A stretch of 64,000 nt of DNA from Ruminococcus sp. (GCA_021770655.1 JAETQO010000028.1:1-64000), one strand, 5' to 3'; shown: positions 26,440 through 35,695, counted from the stretch's first letter. Numbers and translations: made by a program. Notes: generated by a model not told the origin, from the sequence alone.

Positions 26440-27654
26440 ATGAGATTTACATTACCTAGAGACCTTTATCACGGAAAGGGTGCGCTTGAAAACCTGAAAA
26501 ACCTCAAGGGTAAAAAAGCTATTATCGTAGTCGGCGGCGGTTCAATGAAGAGAAACGGTTTTCTTCAGAAGGCTGAGGACTATCTTAAGGAAGCGGGAAT
26601 GGAAGTTAAGCTCCTCGAGGGTGTTGAGCCTGATCCGTCCGTAACAACAGTTATGAACGGCGCAAAGGTCATGCTTGATTTTGAGCCTGATTGGATCATC
26701 GCAATGGGCGGCGGTTCTCCGATCGACGCGGCTAAAGCTATGTGGATCAAGTACGAGTATCCCGACTGCACATTTGAGGATATGTGCAAGGTATTCGGTA
26801 TTCCCGAGCTGAGAAAGAAAGCGCATTTCTGCGCTGTTTCCTCTACTTCCGGCACGGCTACCGAGGTAACTGCATTCTCGATCATTACGGATTACGACAA
26901 GGGTATCAAGTATCCTATCGCTGATTTTGAGATCACACCGGACGTTGCTATCGTTGACCCTGATCTTGCTGAGACAATGCCTCAGAAGCTTACGGCTCAC
27001 ACAGGTATGGACGCTCTTACTCATGCTGTTGAGGCTTATGTATCCACAGCTAACTGCGCATACACAGACCCTCTTGCAATCCATGCTATTGAGATGATAC
27101 AGGCTGATCTTGTTGATTCTTATAACGGCGATATGGCGGCAAGAGACAGAATGCACGACGCACAGTGTCTTGCAGGTATGGCATTCTCCAACGCTCTGCT
27201 TGGTATAGTTCACTCTATGGCTCATAAGACAGGTGCGGCTTTTGCTGATTACGGCGCACATATCATTCACGGTGCGGCAAATGCAATGTATCTGCCAAAG
27301 GTAATCGCATTCAATGCAAAGGACGAAACAGCTAAGAAGAGATACGGCGTTATCGCTGATTATATGCACCTTGGCGGCGCAAACGATGATGAGAAGGTAA
27401 AGCTCCTTATCGAGTTCGTAAGAGGCATGAACGACAAGCTGAACATTCCTCACTGCATCAAGAATTACGGCGCGGACAGCTATCCGTGTGAGCAGGGCTT
27501 TGTACCCGAGGAAGTATTCCTTGAGAGACTTCCTGAGATCGCTAAGAACGCTATCGGTGACGCTTGCACAGGCTCCAACCCACGCCAGCCTTCACAGGAA
27601 GAAATGGAAAAGCTTCTTAAGTGCTGCTACTATGATACAGAGGTTGATTTCTAA
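26440..27654 (+). CDS. Iron-containing alcohol dehydrogenase (type III)
   Basis: A 404-residue cytoplasmic NAD(P)H-dependent alcohol dehydrogenase, similar in layout to the C-terminal ADH half of AdhE and to butanol dehydrogenases. Visible: N-terminal Rossmann-like region with GGGSPIDAAKAMW near residue 91, SSTSGTATEVT near 137, and iron ligands in the GMDALTHAVEAYV helix near 187, HSMAHKTG near 262 and HGAANAMYLP near 276. Its likely role is reducing acetaldehyde or another aldehyde to reoxidise NADH in fermentation. Strong codon bias suggests high expression. The ATG follows AGGAGG. It is monocistronic with a terminator. Confidence 0.92.
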   Translation: MRFTLPRDLYHGKGALENLKNLKGKKAIIVVGGGSMKRNGFLQKAEDYLKEAGMEVKLLEGVEPDPSVTTVMNGAKVMLDFEPDWIIAMGGGSPIDAAKAMWIKYEYPDCTFEDMCKVFGIPELRKKAHFCAVSSTSGTATEVTAFSIITDYDKGIKYPIADFEITPDVAIVDPDLAETMPQKLTAHTGMDALTHAVEAYVSTANCAYTDPLAIHAIEMIQADLVDSYNGDMAARDRMHDAQCLAGMAFSNALLGIVHSMAHKTGAAFADYGAHIIHGAANAMYLPKVIAFNAKDETAKKRYGVIADYMHLGGANDDEKVKLLIEFVRGMNDKLNIPHCIKNYGADSYPCEQGFVPEEVFLERLPEIAKNAIGDACTGSNPRQPSQEEMEKLLKCCYYDTEVDF

Positions 27655-27676
27655 TTTTCAGACTATAGAAATTATA

Positions 27677-27710
27677 AACGCTCCGAACCTTGTGTCCGGA
27701 GCGTTTTTGT
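27677..27710 (+). terminator. Intrinsic terminator after the alcohol dehydrogenase
   Basis: AACGCTCCG pairs with CGGAGCGTT around a short loop, followed by TTTTGTGTT. Confidence 0.85.
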
Positions 27711-27730
27711 GTTATAAGAAAATCTTCCCA

Positions 27731-27762
27731 CAAAAAAAGAGACCCGAAAGCCTCTTTTTTAT
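27731..27762 (-). terminator. Intrinsic terminator after rplL
   Basis: On the minus strand AAAAAAGAGG...TCTCTTTTTTT forms a short hairpin with a long T tail, just beyond the rplL stop. Confidence 0.7.
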
Positions 27763-27784
27763 ATGGAAAATATTGAAGTCAAAA

Positions 27785-28156
27785 TTACTTGAGCTCAACA
27801 GTTGCGCCGGCAGCCTCAAGCTTAGCCTTGATCTCCTCAGCATCAGCCTTGGAAGCGCCTTCTTTGATTGCCTTAGGTGCGCTCTCAACGAGCTCCTTGG
27901 ACTCCTTAAGACCAAGACCTGTTACTTCCTTAACAGCCTTGATAACAGCCATCTTAGCGTCGCCGAAGGAAGCGAGAACTACATCGAACTCAGTCTTCTC
28001 TTCAGCAGCGGCAGCGCCTGCGCCTGCAGCCGGAGCAGCAGCAACAGCAGCTGTTACGCCGAATTCTTCCTGGATTGCGTCAACAAGCTCGGAAAGCTCG
28101 AGAACGGAAAGTTTCTTGATTTCTTCTACAAAATTCATAATCTTCTCTGAAGCCAT
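27785..28156 (-). CDS. rplL: Ribosomal protein L7/L12
   Basis: A 123-residue stalk protein of the large ribosomal subunit that recruits translation GTPases. It has the N-terminal dimerisation helices ([19 protein letters not shown]), an Ala/Gly-rich hinge (about 40-55) and the C-terminal domain with [18 protein letters not shown]. The ATG follows AAAGGAG. It is the second gene after rplJ, 72 nt downstream, under the L10 leader. Confidence 0.98.
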   Translation of the reverse strand: MASEKIMNFVEEIKKLSVLELSELVDAIQEEFGVTAAVAAAPAAGAGAAAAEEKTEFDVVLASFGDAKMAVIKAVKEVTGLGLKESKELVESAPKAIKEGASKADAEEIKAKLEAAGATVELK

Positions 28157-28228
28157 GATAAAAATCTCCTTTATTATTAATTAAATTTTTTCGGACATTC
28201 ATCCGTCGTTCAAGCCGCAAATAGATTA

Positions 28229-28738
28229 TTATGCGGCCTCGTTGTCCTTGTCCACAACAGCCTGGAGCGTTGCGGCAAGCTTCTGCATAGGACCCTGGAG
28301 AGAGCCAACGAGCTGTGCAAGAAGGGTTTCTCTCGAAGGAATCTTCGACAGAGCCTTTACGCCCGCCTCGTCGTAAATCTCATCACCGATATAACCTGCT
28401 TTCAGGAAGAACTTCTCACCCTTGCAGTCCTCAGAGAACTTACCGAGAATTCTTGCCGGAGCGGTCTGATCGTCGTCGGAAATTGCGATAGCAGTAGTAC
28501 CCTCGAGAACACTGTCAAGACCTTCGATACCTGCCTCCTTGAGTGCAAATCTAAGGATAGTGTTCTTCTCTACAAAGTAGTTGACGCCTGCTTCTCTCAG
28601 CTCTTTTCTGAGCTTAGTGTCTTCCTCAACAGTGATACCTCTGTAATCAACGAGTACGCCTGCGGCGGAATTTTTCAGCATTTCAGCGAGCTGTGCAACC
28701 TTTTCCTTCTTAGCGAGCAAAATCTTTTCACTTGGCAT
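28229..28738 (-). CDS. rplJ: Ribosomal protein L10
   Basis: A 169-residue protein that anchors L7/L12 dimers to 23S rRNA. It has the typical N-terminal KKEKVAQLAEMLKNSAAGVLVDYRGITVEE and the C-terminal helix that binds L12 dimers. The ATG follows GAGGTGA. Upstream is a canonical L10 leader with an attenuator hairpin, the standard autoregulation by excess L10(L12)4. L11 and L1 are not adjacent, since the window upstream holds a different operon. Confidence 0.97.
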   Translation of the reverse strand: MPSEKILLAKKEKVAQLAEMLKNSAAGVLVDYRGITVEEDTKLRKELREAGVNYFVEKNTILRFALKEAGIEGLDSVLEGTTAIAISDDDQTAPARILGKFSEDCKGEKFFLKAGYIGDEIYDEAGVKALSKIPSRETLLAQLVGSLQGPMQKLAATLQAVVDKDNEAA

Positions 28739-28781
28739 TTTAATTTCACCTCTTTGAAAGTAATTTACGCAAAACGTAAAC

Positions 28782-28905
28782 TAAAAAGAAAATCTCTTTC
28801 GCCGTAAAAGACAAAAGAGATACAAAGTCATAACTTTGCTATTCTTTCCTCGGCTGGACTTCTGCAATCGGCATTGCCGCCAGCTGTCTTTAGATACGAA
28901 TGCCT
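28782..28905 (-). ncRNA. L10 leader RNA with attenuator
   Basis: The leader transcript contains AAAGACAGCTGGCGGC and, about 25 nt later, the pairing partner GTCCAGCCGAGGAAAG, the conserved core bound by L10. It is followed by ATCTCTTTT...GAAAGAGATTTTCTTTTT (28782-28822), an intrinsic-terminator-like hairpin ahead of the rplJ ribosome site. The structure matches the known L10 leader of Firmicutes; I did not run a covariance model. Confidence 0.85.
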
Positions 28906-28909
28906 AATA

Positions 28910-28938
28910 ATTATAACAAACCCCCGACGCATTGTCAA
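28910..28938 (-). promoter_or_regulatory. Consensus sigma-A promoter for rplJ-rplL
   Basis: Minus-strand TTGACA and TATAAT are spaced by 17 bp, so the L10 leader begins almost at the predicted start site. Confidence 0.88.
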
Positions 28939-28996
28939 GGGTTTGTCCACTGAATAATATTAATTTTTTGTAAATTTCAGATTAAACAAACGTCAA

Positions 28997-29032
28997 AGCA
29001 GACGAGAAACCGAAAAAAGTTTCCCGTCTGCT
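28997..29032 (-). terminator. Intrinsic terminator after the anti-sigma gene
   Basis: A 14-bp stem (AGCAGACGGGAAAC / GTTTCTCGTCTGCT, one mismatch) has an 8-nt loop and a TTTGACGTTT tail on the minus strand. Confidence 0.72.
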
Positions 29033-29060
29033 ATTTTACCGTTCGATTTTTGTTACCCGA

Positions 29061-29567
29061 TTATTCCGCTTCGGAAACTTCCTCGGTGTAATAAACTCCG
29101 GTATTTCCAAAGTCGTCCTCGTCGTTCCGTGAATCTTCGCCAACAAAGTCGTTCATTTCCATTCTAACTTCGTTGTCATCTTTAACTTCGTCATCGTCCA
29201 CGTACAGCTCATAAACCTGGTATTCCACGCCGTTTTCATCAACTCCGCTGTCTACAAGCTCCGCATCGGTTTCTTCGCCGTTGATAAATACTTTAACCTT
29301 GTGTATAGTGCTATCGATAGCGGCCGTAACTGCACCGTCTGTCATTGCATTTACCGAGATCATCGAAATCGCCGCTGTTGAGGCAATTGCCGCCGCAATA
29401 ATAAGCGGCTTTATTTTTCTTGTTTTTGTCATAGTGATCCGTCCTTTCTCGTTTTCAAGCTTGCCGTGAACGGAAAGGATTATATTGTCGGCACTGAAAT
29501 TTTCAGATTTAACCATGTTATTGGGAATGAATTTTTCAGCCCAGTTGCTTTTATCGGATTTTTTCAT
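29061..29567 (-). CDS. Predicted membrane anti-sigma factor
   Basis: A 168-residue protein with a short cytoplasmic N-terminal part (about 1-50), one transmembrane segment (PLIIAAAIASTAAISMISVNA, about 55-75) and a very acidic extracytoplasmic tail (about 100-168). The start follows AAGGGG and overlaps the upstream ECF sigma gene by 17 nt. Gene order and topology are those of sigma/anti-sigma pairs in Clostridia. No zinc-binding ZAS motif is present, so the anti-sigma call rests on context and topology. Confidence 0.7.
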   Translation of the reverse strand: MKKSDKSNWAEKFIPNNMVKSENFSADNIILSVHGKLENEKGRITMTKTRKIKPLIIAAAIASTAAISMISVNAMTDGAVTAAIDSTIHKVKVFINGEETDAELVDSGVDENGVEYQVYELYVDDDEVKDDNEVRMEMNDFVGEDSRNDEDDFGNTGVYYTEEVSEAE

Positions 29568-30111
29568 TTGTATAGCCCCTTTCCGCCAGATACTTTCTAA
29601 GCTTATCTCTTGTTCTGAAAAGTTTCGTTTTACAGGCGTTTTCGGATAATCCAAGCATTTTGCTTATATCCTTGATCTTTTCGCCGTAATAGTAAAATCT
29701 TACGAACAGTTCCTGTTCTGTATCTGAAAGCCCGTTCAGACATTCGGTAACAAGTTCCAGCTGTCGGGAGATCTCACAGCTGTCCTGCACGCTGTCGGCT
29801 GATATTACATCTTCAAACAGTTCGTCTGCGCAATAATCGGTTCTCAGTTCCCTGAGCTTGTTTTTGGCGCAGTTTCTTGCGCAGGCGGCAAGATAAGGAC
29901 TGATACTGCGTTCTTCGTTCAGCTTTTCGGCATTCTCCCACAGCCGAAAAAATACGTCGGCTGATAGTTCTTCAGCGTCCTCAGCAGTAAACGCGCCGCC
30001 TAATATGTTTCTGATAATGGTGAACACATAAGAGGAGTACTCTTTTATGAGTGCGTCCAGCGCCTTGGGATCCTTCTTTTTAAGCTTTAAAATCAAACGT
30101 TTGTCTTTCAA
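29551..30111 (-). CDS. ECF-type RNA polymerase sigma factor
   Basis: A 186-residue sigma factor with region 2 (about 10-80, AEDAEELSADVFFRLWENAEK) and region 4 helix-turn-helix (about 120-175, GLSDTEQELFVRFYYYGEKIKDISKMLGLSENACKTKLFR). The start is a TTG seven bases after AGGAGGT; upstream in-frame ATG codons have no ribosome site. It is co-transcribed with a membrane anti-sigma-like protein, suggesting an envelope or extracellular signal. Target promoters are not evident in the window. Confidence 0.88.
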   Translation of the reverse strand: MKDKRLILKLKKKDPKALDALIKEYSSYVFTIIRNILGGAFTAEDAEELSADVFFRLWENAEKLNEERSISPYLAACARNCAKNKLRELRTDYCADELFEDVISADSVQDSCEISRQLELVTECLNGLSDTEQELFVRFYYYGEKIKDISKMLGLSENACKTKLFRTRDKLRKYLAERGYTNEKIR

Positions 30112-30181
30112 GCCTTGAACCTCCTGTCTTTGGGCTTTCACTAATATATACACCGAAAAAAGCAAAAGGTTACAGCGCTTT

Positions 30182-30207
30182 TGCGAAAAATTTCGCAGTT
30201 TTTTTAC
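30182..30207 (+). terminator. Plus-strand terminator-like hairpin
   Basis: TGCGAAA-AA-TTTCGCA is followed by G and seven T. There is no plus-strand gene immediately upstream that would need it. Confidence 0.5.
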
Positions 30208-30235
30208 CGAAATACGGTTTAGAGCTAAAAAAGGG

Positions 30236-30266
30236 CAAAAAAAGTGCAGAGCAACGGTGCTCTGCG
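30236..30266 (-). terminator. Minus-strand intrinsic terminator upstream of the sigma gene
   Basis: GCAGAGCA-CCGT-TGCTCTGC is followed two bases later by seven T on the minus strand. It would end transcripts coming from the DUF378 side before they reach the sigma gene. Confidence 0.75.
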
Positions 30267-30596
30267 AAAAATAAAATAAAAAAACTATGTGTAGAACAAA
30301 AGAAAGGAGACAACAAAACGGATGTTAAATCAAACAAAATATTGTTCAATATCCTTAACATCAATTAAATTATAACCTTTTTTGTTTCGTTAGTCAAGAA
30401 AAAGTTGCAAAGAACTTATTAATTTTTTGAAAATTCGGTAATTTGCACAAATAATATAGGCGAATTATGCCAACTATGACATCTGCGCCAAGTCATAACT
30501 TAATCAATCCTTAAAAAGTAAAATAAGTTGTCAAAAGCTGCTGCGGCAGATGTTCAAATTTTTTTGTATTCTTCCGAAAACCAACTGCGAAAAACG

Positions 30597-30707
30597 GCGG
30601 TTATGACATAAGGAAAGGAAGTCTGATTTGAGATATAAGCAATAAGCAAACCCGTGATTTTTTATCGCCTTCTTAAAAAAGACTCCCTTACCTTGTGCCA
30701 TAACCGC
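30597..30707. repeat. 28-bp imperfect inverted repeat around a 55-bp loop
   Basis: Left arm GCGGTTATGACATAAGGAAA... and right arm (reverse complement GCGGTTATGGCACAAGGTAA...) match at 24 of 28 positions, 25 when a G-U pair is allowed. The arms enclose A/T-rich sequence. It may be a structured RNA or a small mobile repeat. Confidence 0.6.
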
Positions 30708-30720
30708 ATAGGGTCAATCC

Positions 30721-30927
30721 TTAGTCCTGGGTCACCAATCTGTTCTCTTTAAAAAACAGTGAAATGCACCAAATTGCTGAAAGCGCCACAAGAACGTAGA
30801 TTATTCGACTGAGGATTGCCGCAGAACCCCCGAAAATAAACGCAACAAGGTCGAATTGGAAAATTCCGATAAGTCCCCAGTTTATTCCTCCGATCACCAG
30901 AAGAAGCAAAGCTATCCTGTCAAGCAT
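30721..30927 (-). CDS. DUF378 family small membrane protein
   Basis: A 68-residue protein with two hydrophobic segments (about 3-25 with GGINWGLIGIF, and about 38-58). The GxNWGLIG motif is the DUF378 hallmark. Function unknown. The ATG follows AAGGAGG. It stands alone, with a long untranslated stretch downstream that ends at the terminator at 30236-30266. Confidence 0.85.
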   Translation of the reverse strand: MLDRIALLLLVIGGINWGLIGIFQFDLVAFIFGGSAAILSRIIYVLVALSAIWCISLFFKENRLVTQD

Positions 30928-31085
30928 TTTAATTCCTCCTTATTTTGTAAAGAAATACTGCGCGGCTGTTCTCGCCGCGTAATCATATTATTGACAGCTA
31001 TCCGTATTTTATACCGCCTTTTTTCTTTGGTAAAAACTACTTAAAAAAAACGGCAAAATTCTATATAAAAATCTTTGTTTTCTAC

Positions 31086-31114
31086 TGGACAAAATAATTG
31101 CGGTATGTTATAAT
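31086..31114 (+). promoter_or_regulatory. Sigma-A promoter for the epimerase-cellobiose phosphorylase operon
   Basis: TGGACA and TATAAT are spaced by 17 bp, with a TG one base before the -10 (TGTTATAAT, extended -10). Confidence 0.7.
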
Positions 31115-31158
31115 AATTAGAGTTAATCGTTTAAGTGATGAAATGGGGGCGTTGGTTT

Positions 31159-32163
31159 TTGAACCATATCGATTTGAATTTTATGTTCAAGGAAATCAAA
31201 TGCGTAAGAATGCAGTCGGGAAAATATACTTGCATTGTTGCGCCGTCAATGGGTGCGGCAGTTCTCAGACTTCGTGATGAGGAAAATAAAATCGAGGTAT
31301 TCAGATATAAAGACGACTGTACGGCAGATACTATAAATCAAGCAAGAGAGATATGGGGTCTTCCGACTCTTTATCTTCCTAATCGCTTTGACAACGGCGT
31401 CATAAAAACCTCCGACGGCGTTTATAATATGCCTGTCAACGAGGAAAAGCTTGGCAATTTTATTCACGGCTGGGTCCATAAAAGGCCTCACGAGGTAGAG
31501 TGTTATTCTACTCAGGATAAAAAAGCAGTGCTTGTAACGTCCTATACTTTCGACAAGAATGACGAAATGTATAAATATTTTCCTGTGGATTTTAAGATAT
31601 CCTATACCTTTACTCTTACTGATAAGGGTCTTCTTCAGGAGATATATCTTACAAACAACAGCGATAAGGCTCTGCCCGTGTCGATCTGTACACATACCTG
31701 CCTTAACGCGCCGATGTGCGACGGCGGCAGGGAGGATACTATGAGGCTGTGCGTTCCGATAGGCGAAAAGTGTGAGCTTAACGAAAGATGTCTGCCTACA
31801 GAAAAGCTTCTTCCGCTGAACGACTGGGATAAGGAGTATAACGACGGAACTAAAATGCCGACACGGCAGGTTATCTCCAACGATATGTATACTGCGGAAA
31901 TGAATACTCTCGACGGCAAGGAGTTTTACGGTGCGTTTGTTACCGATACCGCTAACGGTCATAAGATTTGCAACGAGGTGTCAAAGGAATTCAGGTTCTG
32001 GAATATGTGGAACGATAACGGCGACAAGGGCTATTTTTGTCCCGAGCCGATGACTGCGATGATAAATTCTCCTAATCTTAGTCTGTCCGGAAGTGTGAGC
32101 GGATATGAGGAGATAACCAAAGGACATACCTTTAAATGCTGGCAGAGGTTCTTCACTGTCTGA
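31159..32163 (+). CDS. Aldose 1-epimerase-like protein
   Basis: About 334 residues with the galactose-mutarotase beta-sandwich pattern: GAAVLRLRDEE near the N-terminus, FIHGWVHKRP with the conserved His near residue 105, and a middle DFKISYTFTLTDKGLLQEIYLTN stretch. It likely interconverts sugar anomers or binds a sugar ring. The start is uncertain: TTG at 31159 lies about nine bases after GGGGG; ATG at 31183 (MFKEIKC) has no ribosome site, and GTG/ATG codons at 31135-31138 lie too close to the promoter. It leads an operon ending in cellobiose phosphorylase, which requires one anomer of its substrates, so a mutarotase makes sense here. Confidence 0.78.
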   Translation: MNHIDLNFMFKEIKCVRMQSGKYTCIVAPSMGAAVLRLRDEENKIEVFRYKDDCTADTINQAREIWGLPTLYLPNRFDNGVIKTSDGVYNMPVNEEKLGNFIHGWVHKRPHEVECYSTQDKKAVLVTSYTFDKNDEMYKYFPVDFKISYTFTLTDKGLLQEIYLTNNSDKALPVSICTHTCLNAPMCDGGREDTMRLCVPIGEKCELNERCLPTEKLLPLNDWDKEYNDGTKMPTRQVISNDMYTAEMNTLDGKEFYGAFVTDTANGHKICNEVSKEFRFWNMWNDNGDKGYFCPEPMTAMINSPNLSLSGSVSGYEEITKGHTFKCWQRFFTV

Positions 32164-32205
32164 TAGATTGTTTGTTGACGTAAGACAGATAAGAGGGACG
32201 ATTTT

Positions 32206-32895
32206 ATGGATATGAATAAGCTTTTTGATGATAATACCCGTGCGGCTTTTGAAAATATTCGCGAAAACAACAGGGAATCACGAAAATGGTGTGCGTTTTT
32301 CGCCGTGTTCGGTCTTATCTGTATGACGGCGTTCGGCATAGTAAAAAATTCCGAAAAAACTGCGGATTTTCTGGGCGGCAGAGAAACCGTGGAAAAATTC
32401 TTCCGTGCGAACATAATTGCACTGGCAATAGTGACGGTTACTCTTGCGGTGTTCGTTTTGGCATTCCTGAAAAGCTGGAAAGGTATGAAAAGCTCTATCT
32501 ATCAGCTGCTCATGACCGTGGGTTCTGCGGTGCTTATTCTTTATTCGGCATTTTCCTTTATAATGTCCATTGTTAATATAAGGGAGGATCTTGACGGAGC
32601 GAAAAGCGTTACTGCGGAGGAGTTCGTTCTCTGCAAGGGCAGTGCGGGAGAGTGGTTTATTGGCTTTGACCATGGTGGAGAAAGCATTCTGCTCCAGATA
32701 CCGCACGAAGAGTATGAGGAGCTTTGTCATGCCGCTCCCTCTGAGGAATACGCCGACAGCCAGGTTTACGATCTTATTGTAAATTCTCAGTACGGCGGAT
32801 ATGAAAACGCAGTGTTTTATCGCTCAAAGGCTGATATAAAATATTATGCCAACTCGGTGATATTTGAAGATTGTCAATTGAAGGAAATTAATTAA
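32206..32895 (+). CDS. Uncharacterised membrane protein
   Basis: A 229-residue protein with a charged cytoplasmic start (residues 1-28), three hydrophobic segments (about 29-47, 70-90 and 100-122) and a soluble C-terminal domain of about 100 residues with many Glu and Tyr. I do not recognise a family. The ATG follows GAGGG. It is sandwiched between the epimerase-like gene and cellobiose phosphorylase with gaps of about 40 nt, so it is in that operon, but there is no sequence evidence for a role in sugar use. Confidence 0.7.
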   Translation: MDMNKLFDDNTRAAFENIRENNRESRKWCAFFAVFGLICMTAFGIVKNSEKTADFLGGRETVEKFFRANIIALAIVTVTLAVFVLAFLKSWKGMKSSIYQLLMTVGSAVLILYSAFSFIMSIVNIREDLDGAKSVTAEEFVLCKGSAGEWFIGFDHGGESILLQIPHEEYEELCHAAPSEEYADSQVYDLIVNSQYGGYENAVFYRSKADIKYYANSVIFEDCQLKEIN

Positions 32896-32935
32896 AGCAA
32901 TTAATTATAGATCATTATTGAAAGGTGGATTTTTT

Positions 32936-35389
32936 ATGAAATTCGGTTTCTTTGACGACGTTAACAAGGAATACGTCATCACAAACCCCAGAACTCCGTA
33001 CCCATGGATCAACTACCTCGGAACGCAGGAGTTTTTTTCGCTGATTTCCAATACGGCAGGCGGCTATCACTTCTATAAGGACGCAAGACTCAGAAGAATT
33101 ACCCGTTATCGCTATAATAATGTTCCTGTGGATATGGGCGGAAGATATTTTTATGTCAACGACAACGGCGACATCTGGTCGCCGGGCTGGAGTCCTGTAA
33201 AGAAAGACCTTGACAGCTATTCATGCCGTCACGGTATGGGATATACTATTATAAAGGGCGCAAGAAACGGACTTGAGACCGAGGTCACATTCTTCGTTCC
33301 TCAGAACTATAACGGCGAGGTACAGAAGGTCGTTCTCAAGAACACTTCCGATAAGAAGAAAACCTTTAAGCTGTTCTCCTTTATTGAATGGTGTCTGTGG
33401 AACGCTCAGGACGACTCCACTAACTTCCAGAGAAACTTCAACACCGGCGAGGTGGAAATAGAAGGCTCAACTATATATCACAAGACCGAGTATAAGGAAA
33501 GAAGAGACCACTTCGCTTTCTATACCGTAAACGCAGACATCTGCGGCTATGATACGGACAGAGAGTCCTTTATGGGTCTTTACAACGGCTTTGAAAATCC
33601 TCAGACCGTTGTTGCAGGCAAGCCTTCAAATTCCGTTGCCGACGGCTGGTCGCCGATAGCTTCCCACTGCCTCGACATCACTCTTGAGGCAGGCGAGGAA
33701 AAGGTTCTTGTTTTTGTTCTCGGCTATGTTGAGAACCCCGTTGCGGAAAAGTTCAATGCCGACGGATCGATGAACAAGTCCAAGGCATATGAAATGATAG
33801 AGGCTATGAATACCGCAGAAAAGGCAGACAAGGCTCTTGCCGAGCTGAAGGATTACTGGAACGCTCTGCTTTCACAGTATCATGTTGAGACTTCCGACGA
33901 TAAGCTTAACAGAATGGTAAATATCTGGAATCAGTATCAGTGTATGGTAACATTCAATATGTCGCGTTCTGCGTCCTATTTCGAGAGCGGAATCGGCAGA
34001 GGAATGGGATTCAGAGATTCCAACCAGGATCTTCTCGGATTTGTTCATCAGATTCCGGAAAGAGCAAGAGAAAGAATACTTGACCTTGCCGCTACTCAGC
34101 TTGAGGACGGCGGATGCTATCATCAGTATCAGCCTCTTACCAAGAAGGGCAACGACGAGATCGGCGGCGACTTCTCCGACGACCCGCTGTGGATGATTCT
34201 TTCCACCGCTCAGTACATAAAGGAAACAGGCGACTATTCGATTCTGGACGAGCAGGTTCCTTATGACAACGACGAGTCAAAGGCTCAGTCTATGATGCAC
34301 CACCTGAAACAGTCCTTCTGGCACGTTGCAAACTATGTCGGACCTCACGGTCTGCCGCTGGCGATGAGAGCAGACTGGAACGACTGCCTTAATCTTTCCT
34401 GCTTCTCGGATACTCCGGGCGAGAGCTTCCAGACCTCTACATCTCCTAAGTACGGCGACGATAAGTACAGCCGTGTGGCAGAGTCCGTAATGGTTGCCGC
34501 AATGATGGCGTTTATCGGACCTGAGTATGTAGCACTTTGTAAGTATAAGGGCCTTGACGACGAGGCAGCAAAGGCTGATGACGCTGTAAAGGCTATGAAC
34601 GAAAATACAATGAAGTACGGCTGGGACGGCGAGTGGTTCATAAGAGCTTACGACGATTTCGGAAACAAGGTCGGTTCTCATGAGTGCGAGGAGGGCAAGA
34701 TATTCATCGAGCCTCAGGGCTTTGCCGTTATGGCAGGTCTTGGAAAGGATTCCGGCAAGGATATTCTTACCATGAACAGCGTAAAGAAGTATCTCGATAC
34801 AAAGTACGGACTTGTTCTTAACAATCCTGCATTTACCAAGTACTATATTCAGTACGGCGAGATCTCCACATATCCGGCAGGTTATAAGGAGAACGCAGGT
34901 ATATTCTGTCATAATAACGCATGGATAATCTGTGCGGAAGCCGCTATCGGCAGAGGCGATCAGGCGTTTGAGTATTATTCCAAGATCGCTCCGGCATATC
35001 TTGAGGACATCTCCGACTTGCATAGAACAGAGCCGTATGTATACGCTCAGATGATAGCAGGAAAGGACGCTAAAAGACACGGCGAGGCTAAGAACTCCTG
35101 GCTTACAGGTACTGCGGCATGGAACTTTGTAGCTGTATCTCAGTATATTCTGGGAGCTATCCCCGATTATAACGGTCTGAAGATCGACCCGTCTGTTCCC
35201 GAGGCGTGGGACGGCTTTAAGCTTACGAGAAAGTTCAGAGGAAACACCTATAATATTACAGTAACAAATCCCGACCATGTAAGCAAGGGCGTTAAGTCCG
35301 TGGTATGCGACGGCGTAAAGGTAAACGGCAACGTACTTCCCGTATTTGAAAAGGGAACTGAGCATACCGTTGAGGTAGTTATGGGTTAA
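32936..35389 (+). CDS. cbpA: Cellobiose phosphorylase (GH94)
   Basis: An 817-residue cytoplasmic enzyme that splits cellobiose with phosphate into glucose 1-phosphate and glucose, saving ATP for cellulose users. It has the GH94 layout: N-terminal beta-sandwich (about 1-270, [20 protein letters not shown]), helical linker, and an (alpha/alpha)6 barrel with [16 protein letters not shown] near residue 362 and the catalytic Asp in [10 protein letters not shown] near 412. Barrel and C-terminal motifs such as the [13 protein letters not shown] stretch and the [14 protein letters not shown] tail are intact. The ATG at 32936 follows AAAGGTGG. Codon use is highly biased, suggesting high expression. 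It is the last gene of the operon, followed by a terminator. Specificity for cellobiose over cellodextrin is judged from overall pattern and length. Confidence 0.94.
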   Translation: MKFGFFDDVNKEYVITNPRTPYPWINYLGTQEFFSLISNTAGGYHFYKDARLRRITRYRYNNVPVDMGGRYFYVNDNGDIWSPGWSPVKKDLDSYSCRHGMGYTIIKGARNGLETEVTFFVPQNYNGEVQKVVLKNTSDKKKTFKLFSFIEWCLWNAQDDSTNFQRNFNTGEVEIEGSTIYHKTEYKERRDHFAFYTVNADICGYDTDRESFMGLYNGFENPQTVVAGKPSNSVADGWSPIASHCLDITLEAGEEKVLVFVLGYVENPVAEKFNADGSMNKSKAYEMIEAMNTAEKADKALAELKDYWNALLSQYHVETSDDKLNRMVNIWNQYQCMVTFNMSRSASYFESGIGRGMGFRDSNQDLLGFVHQIPERARERILDLAATQLEDGGCYHQYQPLTKKGNDEIGGDFSDDPLWMILSTAQYIKETGDYSILDEQVPYDNDESKAQSMMHHLKQSFWHVANYVGPHGLPLAMRADWNDCLNLSCFSDTPGESFQTSTSPKYGDDKYSRVAESVMVAAMMAFIGPEYVALCKYKGLDDEAAKADDAVKAMNENTMKYGWDGEWFIRAYDDFGNKVGSHECEEGKIFIEPQGFAVMAGLGKDSGKDILTMNSVKKYLDTKYGLVLNNPAFTKYYIQYGEISTYPAGYKENAGIFCHNNAWIICAEAAIGRGDQAFEYYSKIAPAYLEDISDLHRTEPYVYAQMIAGKDAKRHGEAKNSWLTGTAAWNFVAVSQYILGAIPDYNGLKIDPSVPEAWDGFKLTRKFRGNTYNITVTNPDHVSKGVKSVVCDGVKVNGNVLPVFEKGTEHTVEVVMG

Positions 35390-35451
35390 AAGATCGGCTG
35401 ATCCGGATTCCGATATGTCGATTTGAATAAGTATATAATATGCAGTAAATG

Positions 35452-35480
35452 AACGGGCGGCGGCAAGTCGCCCGTTTTTT
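35452..35480 (+). terminator. Intrinsic terminator after cellobiose phosphorylase
   Basis: AACGGGCG pairs with CGCCCGTT across a short loop, followed by six T. Confidence 0.85.
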
Positions 35481-35521
35481 ATGCATTCATTTGTCTAAAT
35501 TGTAGAAATATAGCTTTTCTG

Positions 35522-35550
35522 TTGACTTTTATGCGCCTGCATGATATACT
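35522..35550 (+). promoter_or_regulatory. Sigma-A promoter ahead of the MBOAT operon
   Basis: TTGACT and TATACT are spaced by 17 bp. A transcript would begin near 35557 and meet a terminator hairpin about 40 nt later. Confidence 0.72.
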
Positions 35551-35588
35551 GAATGTGTCGGATTAGGGCTGAACTTGCCTTAATTGAC

Positions 35589-35613
35589 CCCGCCTTGAAA
35601 CGGCGGGCTTTTT
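35589..35613 (+). terminator. Leader terminator between promoter and MBOAT gene
   Basis: CCCGCC-N7-GGCGGG is followed by CTTTTTG. It lies 75 bp upstream of the first gene, so it is either an attenuator or the end of a small RNA of about 55 nt. Confidence 0.65.
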
Positions 35614-35695
35614 GCACTATGTGATTTGCTGTTGTCATCTTATGTCGTGCTGTATTATCGGTTTGTTATAGATTTTCTTTGTTAGGAGCTTGAAC

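Larger units (their letters stand above)
30112..30720. other. 610-bp gene-free region with several hairpins
   Basis: No credible gene is present. It contains a plus-strand terminator-like hairpin (30182-30207), a minus-strand terminator (30236-30266), a nested inverted repeat (30321-30362), and a 28-bp imperfect inverted repeat (30597-30624 with 30680-30707). A small reading frame starting at the ATG at 30322 after AAAGGAG codes for 17 residues and is not convincing. Confidence 0.6.

Noticed and set aside
26542-27453. A 303-codon minus-strand frame inside the alcohol dehydrogenase
   Set aside because: It is a shadow of a highly codon-biased gene, with Cys/Ser/His-rich composition and no ribosome site.
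28838-28905. A possible T-box or metabolite riboswitch upstream of rplJ
   Set aside because: Pairing pattern and gene context match the L10 leader; no T-box or other riboswitch core was seen.
30301-30375. A 17-codon frame after AAAGGAG at 30322
   Set aside because: It is too short, has no promoter that I can support, and lies over a nested palindrome that explains the sequence better.
34277-35365. A 362-codon minus-strand frame inside cellobiose phosphorylase
   Set aside because: It is a shadow frame produced by strong codon bias; the sense strand is a clear GH94 enzyme.
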